In this document: positions 44,547 to 54,536 of the stretch, piece by piece | Layout of the letters: each line of letters begins with the position of its first letter | Position numbering within the stretch: the stretch's first letter is position 1 | Program-made: the position numbers and the translations under genes | The notes under the pieces: generated by a model | What the model was told of the DNA's origin: nothing | Databases searched by the model: none | Seen by the model: only the letters and a program-made list of their open reading frames with translations | Source of the DNA: Symploca sp. SIO1C2 | Lineage (GTDB): Bacteria > Cyanobacteriota > Cyanobacteriia > Cyanobacteriales > Coleofasciculaceae | NCBI GenBank assembly: GCA_010672925.1 | Contig: JAAHFP010000013.1 | Location: 1-64,000, forward strand | Reading direction: 5' to 3' | Length of the DNA: 64,000 nucleotides

Positions 44547-46340
44547 ATGATTAATACTTTATTGCCTTCAGTACTAGGCAAAGCCTCGGAATTAGGAATC
44601 AGTTTTTTTGAAGAGACAGCTCCTATTCAACTCTCAGCCAATTTCTCTTCTGAAGAAGTCGAAGGGGTTCTCCGGGCTATCTACCGCCAGGTACTAGGCA
44701 ATGCTCACATTATGGATAGTGAGCGCCTTACCGTTCCCGAATCCCAGTTGAGAAATGGAGAAATTACGGTGCGGGAATTCGTGCGGCAAGTAGCGAAATC
44801 GGAACTTTATCAAAACCGCTTTTTTGATAACTGTCCCCAACTTCGCTCTATCGAGCTCAATTTTAAACACTTGCTCGGACGTGCTCCGGAAAGCCGTGAA
44901 GAACTGAGCCTTCACGTCCAAATTCTTAATGAAGGAGGCTATTGGTCTGAGATTGATTCCTACATCGATAGCGATGAGTATCAAGAGGCTTTCGGGGAGA
45001 ACACTGTTCCCTATTACCGAGGTTACAAAACCCAGACAGGAAAAAAAGTAGTTGGTTTTACTCATCTGTTTCAACTGCTGCGGGGCTCTTGTAGTAGCGA
45101 TCTCTCCAGTTTCGTGGGAAATAGCTCTCGCTTACAGCGATCGCTTTTCACCAGCCAGCCCAGCGCCATAGTTCCTCTATCCTTGCCTCCTAAGCCAGTA
45201 ACTGATGTTCAACAACTGCTCGCTAAAACATTAGGTCTCAAGAGCTATCAGCCCGTTAGCCCTGAGGAAACTCCCAGCGCTGCACCGACTGATGTTGACT
45301 TAGGACTAGCCTTGCGGCAACAGTACCAAGCCTTTGAAGATGAGACTCCGATGGAGTTGCTGCCCGCTTCCTCAGAAGGAGAAGTTGAAACTGTGATCCG
45401 TGCCGTCTACCGGCAAGTATTGGGCAATGCCCATGTTATGGAGAGCGAACGCTTGAGGGTTCCAGAATCTCAGCTCAAACGAGGGGAAATCAGCGTTCGC
45501 GAGTTCGTGCGCCAGGTAGCGAAATCAACACTCTACCGCTCTCGATTTTTCGACAATTGCCCCCGCTATCGTTCCATGGAATTGAACTTTAAACATCTTT
45601 TGGGACGTGCTCCTGATGATTATTCTGAGACCTTCTCTCACAGTCAGATCCTTGATCAAGGAGGCTTTGAAGCGGAGATCGATTCCTACCTCGACAGTGA
45701 TGAGTACCAAGAGGCTTTTGGGGAGAATATCGTACCCTATTATCGGGGTTACCGCACCCAGACTGGCAAGAAACTGCTTGGGTTTACTAATACATTTAAA
45801 CTCTACAAGAGTCTCTCTACCAGTGATAAAGCAGGAGTGGAAGGTATCCAGCCTCGGTTGGCAAAACCCCTCATGTACAACAATCCTTCAGGAATAGCTC
45901 CTGTCACAAATATTCAGGAATTGATAGCTGAGGCACTCAAGCCGCAGCCTTGGAAGGCAATCAAGCCAGTGGAAGTACAACCAACAGAAGCAGAGTCTGC
46001 CTTGCAGCGCCAGTATCAGGAACAGGAGGCTCTCTTGGAAACCTTACACAAACAATTGGCTGAGTTACGACCTTCAGCAGCCTTTGGTGAGCAAACATTG
46101 AGCAAGTGGCAGACTGTGAAAGAGGATCCTCAAACAGCTCCTACCTATTCCTCTCCTCTGGAGCAACTCTTTATAGAAGAGTCCCCACAACTGCCCTCCG
46201 AATCCCTGGAACAGCGCATTCAAGAACAGGCTCAAGAAATTGCCAACTTAGAAGCCAAAATTGCTGATTCGCGCCGTTTGGCTGCCTTTGGAGAAGCAAG
46301 GTTGGGTAAGTGGCAACGTCGTTCGTTCTCTATTAGGTAG
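44547..46340 (+). CDS. Tandem double-domain phycobilisome rod linker with coiled-coil tail
   Basis: 597 residues. Two complete PBS-linker domains are present: about 28-160 ([35 protein letters not shown]) and about 275-405 ([35 protein letters not shown]). Each is followed by the YYRGY(K/R)TQTGKK motif, so the gene arose by duplication of a CpeC-like linker. There is no CpcD domain. The last 120 residues are charged, Gln/Glu-rich, probable coiled coil, with two copies of AAFGE-x2-L-x-KWQ (near residues 510 and 577). Normal rod linkers are 250-290 residues with one domain. A strong ribosome-binding site (AGGAGG) is present. It presumably spans two hexamers; the tail's partner is unknown. Confidence 0.85.
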   Translation: MINTLLPSVLGKASELGISFFEETAPIQLSANFSSEEVEGVLRAIYRQVLGNAHIMDSERLTVPESQLRNGEITVREFVRQVAKSELYQNRFFDNCPQLRSIELNFKHLLGRAPESREELSLHVQILNEGGYWSEIDSYIDSDEYQEAFGENTVPYYRGYKTQTGKKVVGFTHLFQLLRGSCSSDLSSFVGNSSRLQRSLFTSQPSAIVPLSLPPKPVTDVQQLLAKTLGLKSYQPVSPEETPSAAPTDVDLGLALRQQYQAFEDETPMELLPASSEGEVETVIRAVYRQVLGNAHVMESERLRVPESQLKRGEISVREFVRQVAKSTLYRSRFFDNCPRYRSMELNFKHLLGRAPDDYSETFSHSQILDQGGFEAEIDSYLDSDEYQEAFGENIVPYYRGYRTQTGKKLLGFTNTFKLYKSLSTSDKAGVEGIQPRLAKPLMYNNPSGIAPVTNIQELIAEALKPQPWKAIKPVEVQPTEAESALQRQYQEQEALLETLHKQLAELRPSAAFGEQTLSKWQTVKEDPQTAPTYSSPLEQLFIEESPQLPSESLEQRIQEQAQEIANLEAKIADSRRLAAFGEARLGKWQRRSFSIR

Positions 46341-46351
46341 ATTGACATCCT

Positions 46352-46372
46352 CCCCGGCCTAAAGGCACGGGG
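46352..46372. repeat. Orphan IS200/IS605-like terminal hairpin
   Basis: TTGACATCC precedes the hairpin CCCCGGCC-TAAA-GGCACGGGG, then ATTCC. This matches the look of IS200/IS605-family end hairpins in cyanobacteria. No tnpA or tnpB is nearby. Confidence 0.5.
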
Positions 46373-46435
46373 ATTCCAAAAGCGTCGAACAGCGATAACT
46401 GAACGGTAACAACAAAGCGAACAAGGAGGCAGGTG

Positions 46436-46525
46436 TAGGGTTTGCTGAATAAGTGTGGAAAATTCCCTAAAACCTACCACCTGCCACCTACCACCTGCCA
46501 CCTACCACTTATTCAGCAAGCCCTA
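46436..46525. repeat. Small element with TAGGG(T/C)TTGCTGAATAAGTG ends
   Basis: The left end TAGGGTTTGCTGAATAAGTG (46436-46455) and right end CACTTATTCAGCAAGCCCTA (46506-46525) are inverted repeats with one mismatch. The interior is ACCTACCACCTGCC repeats. The right end forms the last codons and stop of the adjacent lyase gene. Related ends occur near 54632, 57716-57917 and 60325-60597. Confidence 0.75.
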
Positions 46526-47396
46526 TACTAGAACTTTCGATTTGGGATATAGCAATTTTGGTAACCTGTGGAATACCCACCCGCTCATCAGCTAATTTCT
46601 CTTGTAAGTATGGTAAAGCTGAGCCATCTCCTAATTTTCCCAGGGAAAGAACCGCTGTCCGTATCAAGTCTGGATTAGGATCATCTAACAGAGGAAGAAG
46701 ATTGGGTAAAGCAAACTGGGGAGGAAATTGACTTAGGGTCGTTGCTGCTTCCAGACGGACTTCAACGGCTTCATCTTGAAGTGCGGAAATTATAATTTGC
46801 TCAAACCCCTCATCCTGATGCTCTGAAGAAGACGCGATATTAGCTATTGCTCCGACAACAGCAGTGCGGACTTCTACTTGCTCAGATTGAAAGGCTTCAT
46901 ACAGTTGTTCGGTAGCTTCTGCACCAATCGATGCCACTGCCCAAATAGCTTGCCCTTTGGCTGTCTTAGAATAATCTCCTGCAATGATTTCCAATAAAGC
47001 CGGAGCAGCAGCGGCTCCTCGACGAGATAGAGCACCAGCAGCAGAACCCCTGACCACCGTATCCTCATCCTTCAACATAGCCTCGATCAGGGTAGGAATA
47101 GCTTGAGGCTCATCAATTTTTGCTAGCCCTTTAGCCGCTGAGCGCCGCACAACGGGATTGGGATGGTGAGCAAGAGCCTCTAACAAAAAAGGTGCAGCTG
47201 GTTTACCAATTTCTCCAAAGGCTTCTACTAAGCCTAATCGGATCATGCCTCGCCCATCTGCCAATGCTTCTGTCATTCGTTGCAATAGTTGAGAATCGGT
47301 AGAATCGAATGTTCCTTGGGCAAGTTGTTCGTTAATTTGTGCTAATAATTGTTCGGTTTCAACAGGATCGGGGGATTGAGTTGAACAGTCTACCAT
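46509..47396 (-). CDS. HEAT-repeat E/F-type bilin lyase (CpeF/MpeV-like)
   Basis: 295 residues built of HEAT/PBS-lyase repeats: GMIRLGLVEAFGEIGKPAAP, NPVVRRSAAKGLAKI, EDTVVRGSAAGALSR and VRTAVVGAIANIA. The first 130 residues align well with the protein at 56804-57697 (same FDSTDSQLLQRM start; same RRSAAK...EDTVV sequence), so these are paralogues. CpeF/MpeV-type lyases attach the doubly linked phycoerythrobilin to beta-phycoerythrin (Cys48/Cys59 here). The last residues IGLAE and the stop are supplied by the repeat element at 46436-46525. It converges on the tandem linker gene. Confidence 0.75.
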   Translation of the reverse strand: MVDCSTQSPDPVETEQLLAQINEQLAQGTFDSTDSQLLQRMTEALADGRGMIRLGLVEAFGEIGKPAAPFLLEALAHHPNPVVRRSAAKGLAKIDEPQAIPTLIEAMLKDEDTVVRGSAAGALSRRGAAAAPALLEIIAGDYSKTAKGQAIWAVASIGAEATEQLYEAFQSEQVEVRTAVVGAIANIASSSEHQDEGFEQIIISALQDEAVEVRLEAATTLSQFPPQFALPNLLPLLDDPNPDLIRTAVLSLGKLGDGSALPYLQEKLADERVGIPQVTKIAISQIESSSIGLAE

Positions 47397-47751
47397 ATTT
47401 TAAGTAATAAATAACGTCTAATGTGAATTAAATTGCACATATTGTAGAGGCGGGTTTAGCGACAATCTAGGCCATTTGACTGGAATATTGGGATCAAAAC
47501 CCACCCAACACCGTCCCCCGGTTAACACAACCAGCTCCCAATTCTACATTTTACCCCTAAGAAACACATTCAACCGCAAGGTGTTTCTTTCATCTGTTGC
47601 GGATGCGATTGCATCCGTGGGGGGCTCACATCTTGCACTATGCATTATAAATACTTGAATTTGTTCAATCAGAGCAATCAATTCCAATACACCAAACAGT
47701 CAAATCTTATCACTGTTGCCTGTTCCCTAACTCCACAAGTATCTTTTCAGC
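47397..47751. other. Intergenic, no gene seen
   Basis: Upstream of the HEAT lyase. It contains a hairpin-like AAGAAACACATT...AAGGTGTTTCTTT (about 47560-47590) and the sequence GATGCGATTGCATCCG. Nothing protein-like. Confidence 0.4.
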
Positions 47752-47957
47752 TTAGTGAAAGATCTTAGTTAAATTTTTAACAATTGTTCGATATTCAGAA
47801 TAATTATACTGTTGTGCCATCATCAAGGCTGTTAAACCTTTCTCTTTTTTAATCTCTCTATCGGCTTAATATCAGTAAATTGGCTAAGCAAGGTTTGTAC
47901 TACATCTGTTTCACCTGCCTTTGCTGCCTCTATTAATTCATCACTAATGTTAGCCAT
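47752..47957 (-). pseudogene. Frameshifted ankyrin-repeat fragment
   Basis: From ATG 47957 it reads MANISDELIEAAKAGETDV then VQTLLSQFTDIKPIER and hits a stop. A one-base shift restores EKGLTALMMAQQYNYSEY, the start of an ankyrin repeat, ending at TAA 47752. The total of 206 bases is not a multiple of three. Truncated and out of frame. Confidence 0.55.
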
Positions 47958-48126
47958 GAGATCTGTATTCAATTTTCCAGTAATAAGTAAGTTGGGTTAG
48001 CGATAGTGTAACCCAACACCAACGTTCTTGAGTATGCTGATAAGCAAAAGACGCATTCACCTTGAATGTTTCGGATGATAGCTCACAGGCAAGATGCCTG
48101 TTCCACAAGAAACTGATGATTGAATT

Positions 48127-48222
48127 AGGTGATTTCTAGGAAAAAATGTACCTATCGTAGGGTGTGTTAGCGCAGCGTAACGCACCAAATTCTGGGTACA
48201 ATCATTTTTAAAAATCGCCTTA
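48127..48222. repeat. AGGTGATTT-type element, uninterrupted copy
   Basis: Contains TGTACCTATCGTAGGGTGTG and TTAGCGCAGCGTAACGCACC and ends TTAAAAATCGCCTTA. The same element at about 56409-56634 and (reverse) 54385-54575 carries an insertion exactly at GTAG (here 48157-48160). Confidence 0.65.
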
Positions 48223-48230
48223 GCTGATAA

Positions 48231-48494
48231 TTAGAGCATGCCCATATTAGCCAAACCCAAAATGGCTCCAAATCCAATTACATGACCTAAACTAGTTGTT
48301 GCTAAGAGAGCAGGGAATCCCATGCCACCAAACATTTCCGGCATAGGTAACTCAGGCTTTACACTTGGTTGAGCCATGGTAAACTTACCAAGGGCGATCG
48401 CTAATATATTACAAATAATCATGACCACCCCTACTTTGGGACTCCAAGCAACGGTCTGGGGAACAGCAGCAGCAAGAGTTATTAAATGAATCAT
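48231..48494 (-). CDS. psaK: Photosystem I subunit PsaK
   Basis: 87 residues with two membrane helices: WSPKVGVVMIICNILAIALG and PALLATTSLGHVIGFGAILG, as in PsaK (subunit X), a peripheral PSI subunit. It is on the same strand as cpeBA, 262 bases downstream of cpeA, behind that operon's terminator. Placement of a PSI subunit gene within the phycoerythrin region is unusual. The repeat element at 48127-48222 directly follows its stop codon. Confidence 0.9.
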   Translation of the reverse strand: MIHLITLAAAVPQTVAWSPKVGVVMIICNILAIALGKFTMAQPSVKPELPMPEMFGGMGFPALLATTSLGHVIGFGAILGLANMGML

Positions 48495-48711
48495 GTTAGT
48501 GTCTCCTCATTTTTAAAAGGTCGGTTATTGAAAACGGAAAAAATGTAAATCTTGAAAGTACTCTGCTGTTATTTAGCTATTAAAAAATCAAAGCGAGCCT
48601 GTACTGAAAGCAGAAATAACGATCATGAACAAAATCCGTTATAACAGGTGAAGGACTCACAGCCAATTACTTAACCTATCTAGCCAAGTAACAGGCAACA
48701 GAGTCCTTCAC

Positions 48712-48749
48712 ACTAAAAAAATACCGTTTCTCATAACCAGAGAAAACGG
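48712..48749 (-). terminator. Intrinsic terminator of cpeBA
   Basis: On the minus strand, CCGTTTTCTC pairs with GAGAAACGG (one bulge), followed by TATTTTTTT, beginning eight bases after the cpeA stop. A further perfect inverted repeat, GTGAAGGACTC (48648-48658) / GAGTCCTTCAC (48701-48711), lies just beyond. Confidence 0.8.
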
Positions 48750-48756
48750 AGCTCTA

Positions 48757-49260
<504 letters not shown>

Positions 49261-49308
49261 CTATTTGTAATAAAATTTAATGAGTGATCAAAAATTAACC
49301 GGAAGAAA

Positions 49309-50169
<861 letters not shown>

Positions 50170-50964
50170 ATGGGAAAATTAACCACATCAGCAACTCTAG
50201 GTTTAGATGCCTTTGAAGTTGAGCCCCTAGAACTTCGACCGAATGCGACGGAAGAAGACCTACAGGCAGTCATTCGTGCAGTTTACAGGCAGGTATTAGG
50301 TAATCAGTACGTGATGGAAAGCGATCGCCTCTCCAGTGCTGAGTCCCAACTGCGTAATGGGGAGATTACCGTTCGGGGATTTGTCAGGGAGGTAGCTCAA
50401 TCGAGCTTGTATCAATCTCTGTTTTTTAATGGAGCCTACCAATATCGTTTTATTGAGTTAAACTACAAGCACCTACTAGGTCGTGCTCCTCAAGATCAGG
50501 CAGAAATTTCCCAGCATGTTCAAATCTACAGCGAACAGGGATACGAAGCTGAAATTGATTCCTACATTGATAGCAGCGAGTATAGCCAAAAGTTTGGTGA
50601 GTGGGTTGTTCCCTACCCCTGTGGTATTCGCTCTCAAGTTGGGCTGAAGAATGAAGCCTTCAACCGGATGTTTTCCTTGTTGCGGGGACCTGCCACCAAT
50701 GACAGTGATAGTCGTCCTCGGTTAATTTCCTCGATAGCCGCGAACTTGCCAACTCCCATTAAGGCACCAGCTGTGGGCAATGGAGCTAACTACGGCAATA
50801 CAGGTAAGCGTTATTCCATTGCTTATTCTACCTCTCAGGCAGCAGCTCGACTGAATCGGTTCAGTAAGCAAGAAAAGGTAATCAGCTACGAGCAAATGAC
50901 GCCATTTGTGCAAAAAATTCATCGGACTGGTGGCAAGATTCTCAGTGTTACTGAGCTAGCTTAA
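50170..50964 (+). CDS. Phycobilisome rod linker (phycoerythrin-type)
   Basis: 264 residues from ATG 50170 ([20 protein letters not shown]); an upstream in-frame TTG is rejected. The PBS-linker domain has [40 protein letters not shown] and [20 protein letters not shown]. The C-terminal CpcD-like stretch has [16 protein letters not shown] and [19 protein letters not shown]. It is a close paralogue of the next gene (shared [20 protein letters not shown] and [15 protein letters not shown] / [15 protein letters not shown]), so a recent tandem duplication. Location beside cpeB suggests it links phycoerythrin hexamers. Confidence 0.85.
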   Translation: MGKLTTSATLGLDAFEVEPLELRPNATEEDLQAVIRAVYRQVLGNQYVMESDRLSSAESQLRNGEITVRGFVREVAQSSLYQSLFFNGAYQYRFIELNYKHLLGRAPQDQAEISQHVQIYSEQGYEAEIDSYIDSSEYSQKFGEWVVPYPCGIRSQVGLKNEAFNRMFSLLRGPATNDSDSRPRLISSIAANLPTPIKAPAVGNGANYGNTGKRYSIAYSTSQAAARLNRFSKQEKVISYEQMTPFVQKIHRTGGKILSVTELA

Positions 50965-50999
50965 TACTTTTCGTTAACCAATGTATATAGGAGAAAATT

Positions 51000-51794
51000 A
51001 TGGGCAATTTAGCAATGTCAGCAACCTTAGGGTTGGATGCTTTTGAAGTACCTCCCCTAGAATTGCGTCCCAATTACACCGAAGATGACTTACAAACAGT
51101 GATCAGAGCGGTTTACAAGCAGGTACTGGGCAACGAATACCTAATGGATAGCCAACGCCTAGAAAGTGCCGAAGCTCTATTGAGAAACGGTTCGATTACT
51201 GTTCGGGATTTTGTCAGAGTTGTGGCAAAATCTCCTTTGTATCAGTCCCTATTCTTTCATGGCTCTCCCCAGTATCGATTCATCGAACTGAACTTCAAAC
51301 ATTTGTTAGGTCGTCCTCCGCAAGATCAAGCAGAAATTGACGAGCACGTCAAGATCTATTACGAACAGGGATACGAGGCAGAAATTAACTCTTATCTTGA
51401 TAGCGAGGAGTATCTCCAAAACTTTGGGGATGATATTGTTCCTTATCCCCGTAGCATTCGTACCCAAGCAGGGGTTAAGACAGAAGGCTTCAATCGGATG
51501 TTTTCTTTGTTAAGGGGACCTGCCACTAGTGATCGTGGTAACAGTGCTCAATTAATTACCTCCCTAGCCGCTAACGCCTCCACTCCCATTAAGGCACCAG
51601 CTGTAGGAAATGGAGCTAACTACACCAATACAGGCAAACGTTTTCTCATTGTTTTTTCTAGTTGTGCAGCTAATGCTCGGATGAATCGGTTGAGTAAGCA
51701 AGAATACGTGATTACCTACAACCAGATGTCCCCAACTGTTCAGAAAATTCATAAACAGGGTGGGAAAATTCTCAGTATTACTGAGGTAGCTTAA
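51000..51794 (+). CDS. Phycobilisome rod linker (tandem paralogue)
   Basis: 264 residues, same architecture and length as the preceding linker, 35 bases downstream and with GGAG before the ATG. Domain motifs: [60 protein letters not shown] and, at the end, [20 protein letters not shown]. Sequence divergence is greatest in the first 60 residues of the linker domain and in the CpcD-like part, suggesting different hexamer partners. Probably cotranscribed with the previous gene and the small capping linker that follows. Confidence 0.85.
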   Translation: MGNLAMSATLGLDAFEVPPLELRPNYTEDDLQTVIRAVYKQVLGNEYLMDSQRLESAEALLRNGSITVRDFVRVVAKSPLYQSLFFHGSPQYRFIELNFKHLLGRPPQDQAEIDEHVKIYYEQGYEAEINSYLDSEEYLQNFGDDIVPYPRSIRTQAGVKTEGFNRMFSLLRGPATSDRGNSAQLITSLAANASTPIKAPAVGNGANYTNTGKRFLIVFSSCAANARMNRLSKQEYVITYNQMSPTVQKIHKQGGKILSITEVA

Positions 51795-51901
51795 GTAGCG
51801 AACCAGTAAATTAAGCAGCATAACTGATTTTTACGGCTACTTAATTTATTGAAAATCGACTGATTAATCTTCTGTTGAATATTACTAGAGAATGATAAAC
51901 T

Positions 51902-52108
51902 ATGGCACAAATGACAACAGTTGGCACTCCCCAAGTGAGCGATTATAGCGGTCGCATCGTGGAAATTGAAGTAACAGGCGTATGCCGCCAAGATGTCAAG
52001 CGAGTTAGTTCCTACAAAGTCAAAGTTCCTCACAGCCGTATGAATCAGGCAATGCAGGATATTTATCGTTTAGGGGGTCAAGTTACTGCGGTTAAGACCC
52101 TTGCTTGA
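51902..52108 (+). CDS. CpcD-family small rod-capping linker
   Basis: 68 residues consisting only of the CpcD fold: YSGRIVEIEVTGVCRQDVKR, SYKVKVPHSRMNQAMQDIYR and LGGQVTAVKTLA. Such proteins cap the distal end of phycobilisome rods and set their length. It comes after two rod linkers in the same direction; 108 bases separate it from the second. Whether it caps phycoerythrin or phycocyanin rods cannot be told, but the context favours phycoerythrin. Confidence 0.85.
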   Translation: MAQMTTVGTPQVSDYSGRIVEIEVTGVCRQDVKRVSSYKVKVPHSRMNQAMQDIYRLGGQVTAVKTLA

Positions 52109-52336
52109 AAGTAGTTTTTAGTTGGTTTTAAAACCACATTCTCTTTTAGTTCCCCTTCTAAGAGTAGCCCTGGTTCATTATAGTCAGAGAAAAACTATGA
52201 AATCTCGTACATCTGGTCAAAATTACCAAGGCAAAAGTATGAGGTGGTAAATATTCTCTGACGAACATGGATGAGTCCTGCTCTAGAGGGGGAACCAACA
52301 AAAATTAACAAAAAAATAAAGCTAGGGCAAACACCT

Positions 52337-52930
52337 TCAGATAGCTGAAGCTCTCAAACGATTTTGTTCCATTAACTCTTCTAAAAAAGAGGGAGAAACA
52401 CAACGGCGTTCGGAACAGTAAGTCATCAAGTTTACTCCATTAACTATCTTAACGGTACTGACCCGCACCCGAAAATCATCGGTCACAAACCAACATTTTT
52501 CCTGTCCTTGATTGCGCTCATATTCTGTCTCAATTGTCAACACTCCATCATCGGTAAACTGGTAAGCACCGATAACAGGAATGCCCTCTACATAACCTTT
52601 ATTGCGCAAAAATTTACCAGTGTAGGAATTTTGAGGATGGGGAATATCCACTAAAATAGCTTCATAGTTAGGATCGGGTTCTTTTTCACTTAAATTTCCC
52701 TGCCACTGAAAACTAGCTCCGCCACTAGCTAAAGTGGGCTCTACTCCTTGCTCTTGACAGATTTCAATCACTCTGCGGTCATCTGAGTCTAAAACTTTGA
52801 TAATTAAATTCGATTCCCCAGATTCATTTCCTGCTGAGTCAAAGCGATGGACTGTACGTTGAGAAAACCAAACTCCCTCACTTTTTCTAAAGAAATCCAT
52901 CATCGTCATAGGTGCTGTTAAAAGCATCAA
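52337..52930 (-). CDS. S/U-type phycobiliprotein lyase (CpcS/CpcU/CpeU family)
   Basis: 197 residues. MMDFFRKSEGVWFSQRTVHR, LDSDDRRVIEICQEQGVEP, SFQWQGNLSEKE, GKFLRNKGYVEGIPVIGAYQ and FRVRVSTVK follow the CpcS/CpeS barrel pattern. It differs from cpeS at 42761 in lacking the LVPVPD-type strand and having an extended C-terminus (CVSPSFLEELMEQNRL). Likely a second lyase of the CpcU/CpeU or CpcS-III type. ATG 52906 (MTMMDFF) or 52897 (MDFF) may be the true start. It converges on the capping-linker gene. Confidence 0.75.
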   Translation of the reverse strand: MMLLTAPMTMMDFFRKSEGVWFSQRTVHRFDSAGNESGESNLIIKVLDSDDRRVIEICQEQGVEPTLASGGASFQWQGNLSEKEPDPNYEAILVDIPHPQNSYTGKFLRNKGYVEGIPVIGAYQFTDDGVLTIETEYERNQGQEKCWFVTDDFRVRVSTVKIVNGVNLMTYCSERRCVSPSFLEELMEQNRLRASAI

Positions 52931-53070
52931 TCTTTTCCCCTCGATTATTGAATTAATTACTTAAGTTAATTAAAATTAACAATCTTAATGAAGAAACATT
53001 AAAAATCAAATTAATGACCCATTAAATTTTACGATAAATTTGGTTAGTCTTTTCACAATTATCTCTTGGC

Positions 53071-53913
53071 ATGAATCCCTTAGTTGCTCGCCTTAGCTTT
53101 ACTTCCTTTGCTCCCGATGATATCCAAGAAGCTCTGCACAAAGGCAAAAGTCTGAAGAATAGAGATTTGGAAGGGATAAATCTGAGCCAGAAGGATCTAG
53201 AATCCGCTGATCTTAATGGTGCTATCTTAATTGGAGCAAATTTAAGCCAAACCAATCTCAGTGGAGCCAATCTCCAAGGCGCTGATTTGCGAAGGGCGAA
53301 TTTACGTTCAGGCAATCTTAAAGGGGCAAACTTACAGGATAGCTATTTATATCGGGCTGTTCTCTGTGGTTGTGATTTGAGTGGAGCGCAACTAGATGAA
53401 GCCAAACTGCAACTGGCGCTCTACGATGCCCAAACTATTTGGCCAGAAGGTTATAATTATCGCAATTCTGGCGCAATCGGTCCTAAGGCAAATTTAGCTG
53501 GTGCTTATCTCAATACAGCTAATCTCAGAGGTGTGGATTTGCGCGGTGCTAACCTGCGGGGAGCGTACTTGAGTGGTACTGATTTAACCGGAGCAAATTT
53601 AGAAGGAGCTGCTCTAAGTGGAGCTAACTTAAAAAGAGCTTTTCTCACTGGAGCTTATTTACGCAACGCGCGACTGATTAATGTAGAGTTACAGTTTGCA
53701 GATTTGCGGGGTGCTGATTTGACAGGAGCCTCCTTGGAACAAATACAGAATCTGGAAGGAGCAGATTTTAGCGAGGTTCAAGGATTGAGTGATTGGGAGC
53801 GCTCTTATTTGTGTAGTCGCCCTGCTCAAGAGTTGGGCACTTGGAATCCCTTTACTCGTTCGAATACAGCCAAGAGCTTGGGATGTCTGTTGAATCAGAC
53901 GGGGAAAGATTAG
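53071..53913 (+). CDS. Pentapeptide-repeat protein
   Basis: 280 residues. Two runs of A(N/D)LxG repeats, about residues 45-125 (ADLNGAILIGANLSQTNLSG) and 150-240 (ANLRGVDLRGANLRGAYLSG), fold as a right-handed quadrilateral beta-helix. They are separated by the loop LYDAQTIWPEGYNYRNSGA, common in cyanobacterial members. The C-terminus after 245 is non-repetitive with two Cys. Cytoplasmic; function unknown. It lies between a bilin lyase and cpeY. Confidence 0.8.
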   Translation: MNPLVARLSFTSFAPDDIQEALHKGKSLKNRDLEGINLSQKDLESADLNGAILIGANLSQTNLSGANLQGADLRRANLRSGNLKGANLQDSYLYRAVLCGCDLSGAQLDEAKLQLALYDAQTIWPEGYNYRNSGAIGPKANLAGAYLNTANLRGVDLRGANLRGAYLSGTDLTGANLEGAALSGANLKRAFLTGAYLRNARLINVELQFADLRGADLTGASLEQIQNLEGADFSEVQGLSDWERSYLCSRPAQELGTWNPFTRSNTAKSLGCLLNQTGKD

Positions 53914-54174
53914 GCGATTTTTAAAAATGATTGTATAGCAAAAGGGGTGAGCGAAAAAAAGGGTGGGGAGCTGAGGGAGCTGAGGGAGCTGGGGGAGAAG
54001 AGAGAACTTATAATGTTTGGGCACAAAGCTCAAGAAATCCCACCCAAAATTTCGTTCACCCTAGCAAAAGGCTCCAGGGCAGAGGGCAGAAGGCAGTCCC
54101 GATGAACAAATTTTTTTCACCACCAGGTTATGAAAATATACTCTTCCCTGTTGCCTATTGCCTACTTTCAAGTC

Positions 54175-54317
54175 ATACCAAATCTGGTTACAACAGAGCC
54201 GTTTTGAGCAAATCGTGAAATCCCTGTAGAGACGCGCCAACAGCCCTACGGGCATCCTTCGGCAGGCGAGTCTCTACAATGTGGGCATAGCAGGTATATC
54301 GATACCGGATTTGGTAT
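54175..54317. repeat. Palindromic interspersed element (same family as 8260-8374)
   Basis: The ends ATACCAAATCTGGTT and CCGGATTTGGTAT are inverted repeats. It shares TGTAGAGACGCGCC and ACAATGTGGGCATAGC with the intragenic copy at 8260-8374 but has a longer loop (CAACAGCCCTACGGGCATCC). Confidence 0.7.
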
Positions 54318-54429
54318 CAGAAGGGAAAAGATTAACAGGTAAGGATTTGAGCATTTTGTTTTGTCCTAATCGCCTTGGTGACTGCTATGCCCAGAATTTG
54401 GTGCGTTACGCTGCGCTAACACACCCTAC

Positions 54430-54536
54430 TGCCGTGACACAGCTAAAACTGTGCAATAGAAAATCCACCGTTTTCCTTGTAAATTCAGGTATTTGAGCCA
54501 TTTGCCTAATGAACCATTTTAGCTGTGTCACGGCAC
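54430..54536. repeat. TGCCGTGAC-type element nested in another repeat
   Basis: Perfect 19-bp terminal inverted repeats TGCCGTGACACAGCTAAAA / TTTTAGCTGTGTCACGGCA, flanked by the duplicated target CTAC (54426-54429 and 54537-54540). The empty target is seen at 48157-48160. Confidence 0.85.

Noticed and set aside
53022-53315. Minus-strand frame opposite the pentapeptide-repeat gene
   Set aside because: Regular antisense of AxLxG codons; the plus-strand frame has clear pentapeptide structure.
54061-54496. Several 60-95 codon frames between the pentapeptide gene and cpeY
   Set aside because: They run through at least four superposed repeat elements and translate their inverted ends; none resembles a protein.
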